Below, one piece after another: positions 61,384 through 64,000 of a stretch of 64,000 bases of DNA. Position numbers and translations under genes: made by a program. This DNA comes from Streptomyces sp. NBC_01262 (GTDB taxonomy: Bacteria; Actinomycetota; Actinomycetes; Streptomycetales; Streptomycetaceae). The stretch lies in assembly GCF_036226365.1 (NCBI RefSeq), contig NZ_CP108462.1, positions 3,762,501 through 3,826,500 on the forward strand, in the 5' to 3' direction. Numbering within the stretch: the first letter of the stretch is position 1; each line of letters opens with the position of its first letter. Below the pieces are notes generated by a model. The model saw only the letters and a list, made by a program, of their open reading frames with translations, was not told the origin of the DNA and did no database searches.

Positions 61384-61716
61384 CTACCGCGCCCCGGCGA
61401 CGGCCATAGCAGCCCCTCCCACCGAGGTGGGCCTCATACGCCGCATCGGTCACAGGCGTACGGAAATCGGCCGGGTCACCCGGGGTGGCGCGGTCATTCC
61501 CGGTCACGCCGAGGCCGAATCGGAGCACTACCGCTCTGTGCGGCCCATCCGGGTGATGGCCGGTTTAGCGTCCTCCCCCAGGTGGCCGATCCCCACGGCC
61601 GGCGAGTCAGCGCCGGCCCGGCCGCCTCCGCCGGAGATCCGGCGGCGGTCCGCTCCCCGTGCGGTCGCCGCCGGATCGCGGTACGGCGGCCGGGGCGAGG
61701 AAGGGAGCAGCCGTCC

Positions 61717-62802
61717 GTGGCGTCGCACGCAAGGCCCAAGCAGCGCTCGTCCACCGGTTCCGCCGCAGCCCGGACGGCGGCGACGATCGCGATCGCGGGA
61801 GCCGCCTCGGCGACCATGCTCACCGAGTCCTCCACCGCCGAGCCCCGGCTCACCGCCGCGCAGGCACAGGCCAGGGTGGACCGGCTGTACGAGGAGGCGG
61901 AGACCGCCACCGAGGCGTACAACGGGGCCCGGGAGAGGGCGGACACGGCCCGCGCGGCCATCGAGCACCTTCAGGACGAGCTGGCCCGCAGGACCGGCCG
62001 GGTCAACGCCACCCGGGACCGGCTCGGCACCATCGCCACCGCCCAGTACCGCTCCGGCGGCATCGACCCCACCGTGCAGCTCGCGCTGGACTCCACCCCC
62101 GCCGAGTACCTGGAGCGGGCCCAGTTCATCGACCAGCTCGGCAACCGCGCCTCCGCCGCCCTGCGCACGCTCGCCGCCCAGCGGCGCGAGCTCACCCAGG
62201 TACGCCACGAGGCCGACTCCGAGCTGTCCACCCTGCGCGGCGCCCAGGACGAACTGCGCGTCCACAAGCGCACGGTGGAGGACAAGCTCAAGGCCGCCCA
62301 GGCGATCCTGGACCGCCTCACCGCCGCCGAACGGGCCGCCGTCGAAGCCTCCGGCCCCACCCTCACCTCCCGCGCCGCCCGCGGCGTCTCCGGAGGCGGC
62401 CGCACGGCCCTGTCCGGGGGCTCCCGGACCGCCGGGGACGTCCCGGCGCCGTCAGCCCGCGCCGCCCAGGCCGTGTCCTTCGCCTACGGCGCGCTCGGCC
62501 TCCCGTACGTCTGGGGCGCCACCGGCCCCTCCTCGTACGACTGTTCAGGCCTCACCCAGGCCGCCTGGCGCTCCGCCGGGGTCTCGCTCCCCCGGACCAC
62601 GTACACCCAGATCAACGCCGGCACCCGGGTCAGCCGGTCCCAACTCCAGCCCGGTGACCTGGTGTTCTTCTATTCGGGCGTCAGCCACGTCGGCCTCTAC
62701 ATCGGCAACGGCCAGATGATCCACGCGGCGCACCCGGGTGCGCCGGTGCGCATCGCGCCGATCGACGAGATGCCCTTCGCGGGCGCGACCCGTCCGGCGT
62801 AA
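61717..62802 (+). CDS. NlpC/P60 cell-wall hydrolase, second copy
   Basis: A 361-residue paralogue of the preceding enzyme: signal region 1-41, coiled coil (about 45-205), Gly/Ser linker and NlpC/P60 domain with SYDCSGLTQAAW and SHVGLYIGNG. GTG 61717 follows AAGGGAG by 9 nt. The coiled coil is more acidic and the linker is GSGGRT-like instead of poly-Ser. Unlike the first copy it lacks a recognisable c-di-AMP riboswitch. Confidence 0.92.
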   Translation: MASHARPKQRSSTGSAAARTAATIAIAGAASATMLTESSTAEPRLTAAQAQARVDRLYEEAETATEAYNGARERADTARAAIEHLQDELARRTGRVNATRDRLGTIATAQYRSGGIDPTVQLALDSTPAEYLERAQFIDQLGNRASAALRTLAAQRRELTQVRHEADSELSTLRGAQDELRVHKRTVEDKLKAAQAILDRLTAAERAAVEASGPTLTSRAARGVSGGGRTALSGGSRTAGDVPAPSARAAQAVSFAYGALGLPYVWGATGPSSYDCSGLTQAAWRSAGVSLPRTTYTQINAGTRVSRSQLQPGDLVFFYSGVSHVGLYIGNGQMIHAAHPGAPVRIAPIDEMPFAGATRPA

Positions 62803-62954
62803 CCGCTCGTAACGCCCGTCAACGCCCGGCGCGGGGCAAACACTCCCAGCGGAAGCGAATCTGAAGGGAACTCACAGCGAAGGGGCCGTTCTCTCAGACG
62901 TTGTTTCCCTGAATGACAGCTTGTTCTTTGATCACCAGACCACGCTCCTGCCTC
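62803..62954. other. Intergenic gap before the multicopper oxidase gene
   Basis: 152 bp, AT-richer to the right. It should hold the oxidase promoter. No Shine-Dalgarno is obvious before ATG 62955. Confidence 0.3.
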
Positions 62955-64000
62955 ATGAGCCACTCCACTTCATCCACGGCAGGCAAAAAAGGCATCCACC
63001 GTCGTCGCTTCCTCGGCGGATTAGCCGGTGCCGGAGCCGCGCTCGCCGCGACCACCACCGCCCTGTCGCTCATCTCGCAGACCGACTCCAAGAACAAGGC
63101 CTCGGCGGCGTCGGCGACCACCTCGACCAGCGGCACCCTCGTCATACCCTCGCTGCTCAGCGCAACCACCTCGGACAGCACGGACGTCTACACGCTGACC
63201 ATGGACACCGGCACCACCGAGATCCTGAGCGGCGTCAGCAGCAGCACCGCCGGGTTCAACGGGACCTTCCTCGGCCCCACCATCAAGGTGACCAACGGCG
63301 ACGTCGTCCAGATGGACGTCACCAACAACCTCGGCGCGGACACCACCGTTCACTGGCACGGCGCCCACGTCCCCGCCAAGGTCGACGGCGGACCGCAGGT
63401 CGCCTTCGCCGACGGCGAGACCTGGAGCCCCAGCTTCACGATCAACCAGGAAGCCGCCACCCTCTGGTACCACCCGCACGCGCTGGGCACCACCGCCGAG
63501 CAGGTCTCCATGGGCCTGGCCGGGATGCTCATCGTCGAGGACGACACCGACACCACGGCCGCGCTCCCCAGCGACTACGGCGTCGACGACATCCCGCTGA
63601 TCTTCCAGTGCGTCGCGATGGACGACGAGGGCGTCATCAAGTACGACCTCGCCGGCTACCAGGAGCAGGACCTCAACTACCCGCTCCTCGTCAACGGCGT
63701 GAACGTCAGCGACACCACGCTCACCTTCACCGCCTCCACCACCCGAGTGCGGTTCAGACTGCTCAACGCCTCCCTGTCCGACATCATCACCATCCAGCGG
63801 AGCGACGGCGAGACCCTCACCCAGATCGCCACCGAGCAGGGCTACCTCACCGAGGCCACCGAGGTCGACACGATCCGCCTCGTCGCCGGATCCCGCGCCG
63901 AGATCGTCATGGACCTCTCCGCCGCGGCCGCCCTCGAAGCCGTCATCACCACCGGCTGGGTCAGCGGCGGCAGCGGCACCTACGAGTTCCTGTCCATCAC
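62955..64000 (+). CDS. Tat-exported multicopper oxidase, cut by window end
   Basis: The first 348 codons of a multicopper oxidase. HRRRFLGGLAGAGAALAA (15-32) is a twin-arginine signal. The first cupredoxin domain has HWHGAHVPAKVDGGPQ and WYHPHALGTTAEQ, two of the four His-pair motifs that bind the trinuclear copper centre. The overall layout, with the HGAHVP...DGGP segment, resembles CotA/bilirubin-oxidase-type three-domain enzymes. The C-terminal Cys-His copper motifs lie outside the window. Substrate unknown. Confidence 0.88.
   Translation, partial: MSHSTSSTAGKKGIHRRRFLGGLAGAGAALAATTTALSLISQTDSKNKASAASATTSTSGTLVIPSLLSATTSDSTDVYTLTMDTGTTEILSGVSSSTAGFNGTFLGPTIKVTNGDVVQMDVTNNLGADTTVHWHGAHVPAKVDGGPQVAFADGETWSPSFTINQEAATLWYHPHALGTTAEQVSMGLAGMLIVEDDTDTTAALPSDYGVDDIPLIFQCVAMDDEGVIKYDLAGYQEQDLNYPLLVNGVNVSDTTLTFTASTTRVRFRLLNASLSDIITIQRSDGETLTQIATEQGYLTEATEVDTIRLVAGSRAEIVMDLSAAAALEAVITTGWVSGGSGTYEFLSI

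Larger units (their letters stand above)
61312..61716 (+). other. 405-bp gap before the second NlpC/P60 gene
   Basis: No convincing gene is present; long frames across it have no protein character. It holds a terminator-like hairpin (61322-61355), a dispersed repeat (61356-61383), and near the end a 12-bp perfect stem GATCCGGCGGCG / CGCCGCCGGATC (61636-61647 with 61666-61677) about 40 nt before the next start. The ydaO-class blocks of the preceding leader are absent. Confidence 0.5.

Noticed and set aside
61312..61716. Possible second c-di-AMP riboswitch
   Set aside because: The GGGGTGAATC and CCGAACCCGACAGCTAACC blocks present in the first leader are missing here.

Overview
The window is a stretch of high-GC actinobacterial chromosome, almost certainly from a Streptomyces. 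The signs are strong third-position GC bias, frequent GTG and TTG starts, alanine-rich proteins, twin-arginine exported proteins, a c-di-AMP riboswitch in front of a cell-wall hydrolase, and families typical of the genus (SCO4848-type membrane protein, DUF2690 XRE regulators, PerM next to purN/purH). From memory, the gene order resembles the core segment of S. coelicolor around SCO4793-SCO4880; I could not run an alignment. I see no rRNA, tRNA, IS element, prophage or CRISPR array.

Layout. Positions 1-5.3 kb hold a glycosyltransferase/polysialyltransferase pair, an adenosylcobalamin mutase large subunit and an L,D-transpeptidase lipoprotein. Positions 5.1-8.1 kb hold two paralogous ECF sigma factors and a membrane protein that may be an anti-sigma factor, surrounded by repeated promoter-like elements and inverted repeats. 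Positions 8.2-14.3 kb hold a GH20 hexosaminidase, an OHCU-decarboxylase-like protein and the sdhCDAB operon. Positions 14.4-27.3 kb hold two S11 D,D-carboxypeptidases, a two-component system divergent from an MmpL exporter, a TetR operon with twin operators, a membrane metallophosphoesterase, a YihY protein and a 2H phosphoesterase. Positions 27.4-32.5 kb hold trpS, glyA, rocD and mdh. Positions 32.6-39.5 kb hold two transmembrane XRE regulators, a NarL-type two-component system, folD and two proline-rich membrane proteins. Positions 39.5-47 kb hold purH, purN, perM, a degenerate sigma-like protein and sucCD.

Positions 47.1-54.6 kb hold a divergent five-gene locus: MoxR ATPase, DUF5682 and VWA protein on one side, SWIM zinc-finger and DUF5691 proteins on the other. 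Its shared control region carries a 14-bp inverted repeat. Each arm is the -35 half of a promoter of the mycobacterial RecA-independent (PafBC-type) DNA-damage class. The rightward copy matches that consensus exactly and gives a leaderless start at the SWIM gene. A weaker match precedes pcrA/uvrD at 59.9 kb. This suggests a damage-inducible ATPase/VWA/SWIM system and is the best candidate here for an undescribed system.

The end of the window (54.7-64 kb) holds a free-standing B12-binding mutase subunit, a lipase-like hydrolase, an M23 endopeptidase, pcrA, two NlpC/P60 hydrolases (the first under a c-di-AMP riboswitch) and the start of a Tat-exported multicopper oxidase cut by the window edge. 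Common themes are TCA-cycle and one-carbon/purine housekeeping, cell-wall remodelling, and several layers of envelope-stress and DNA-damage regulation.
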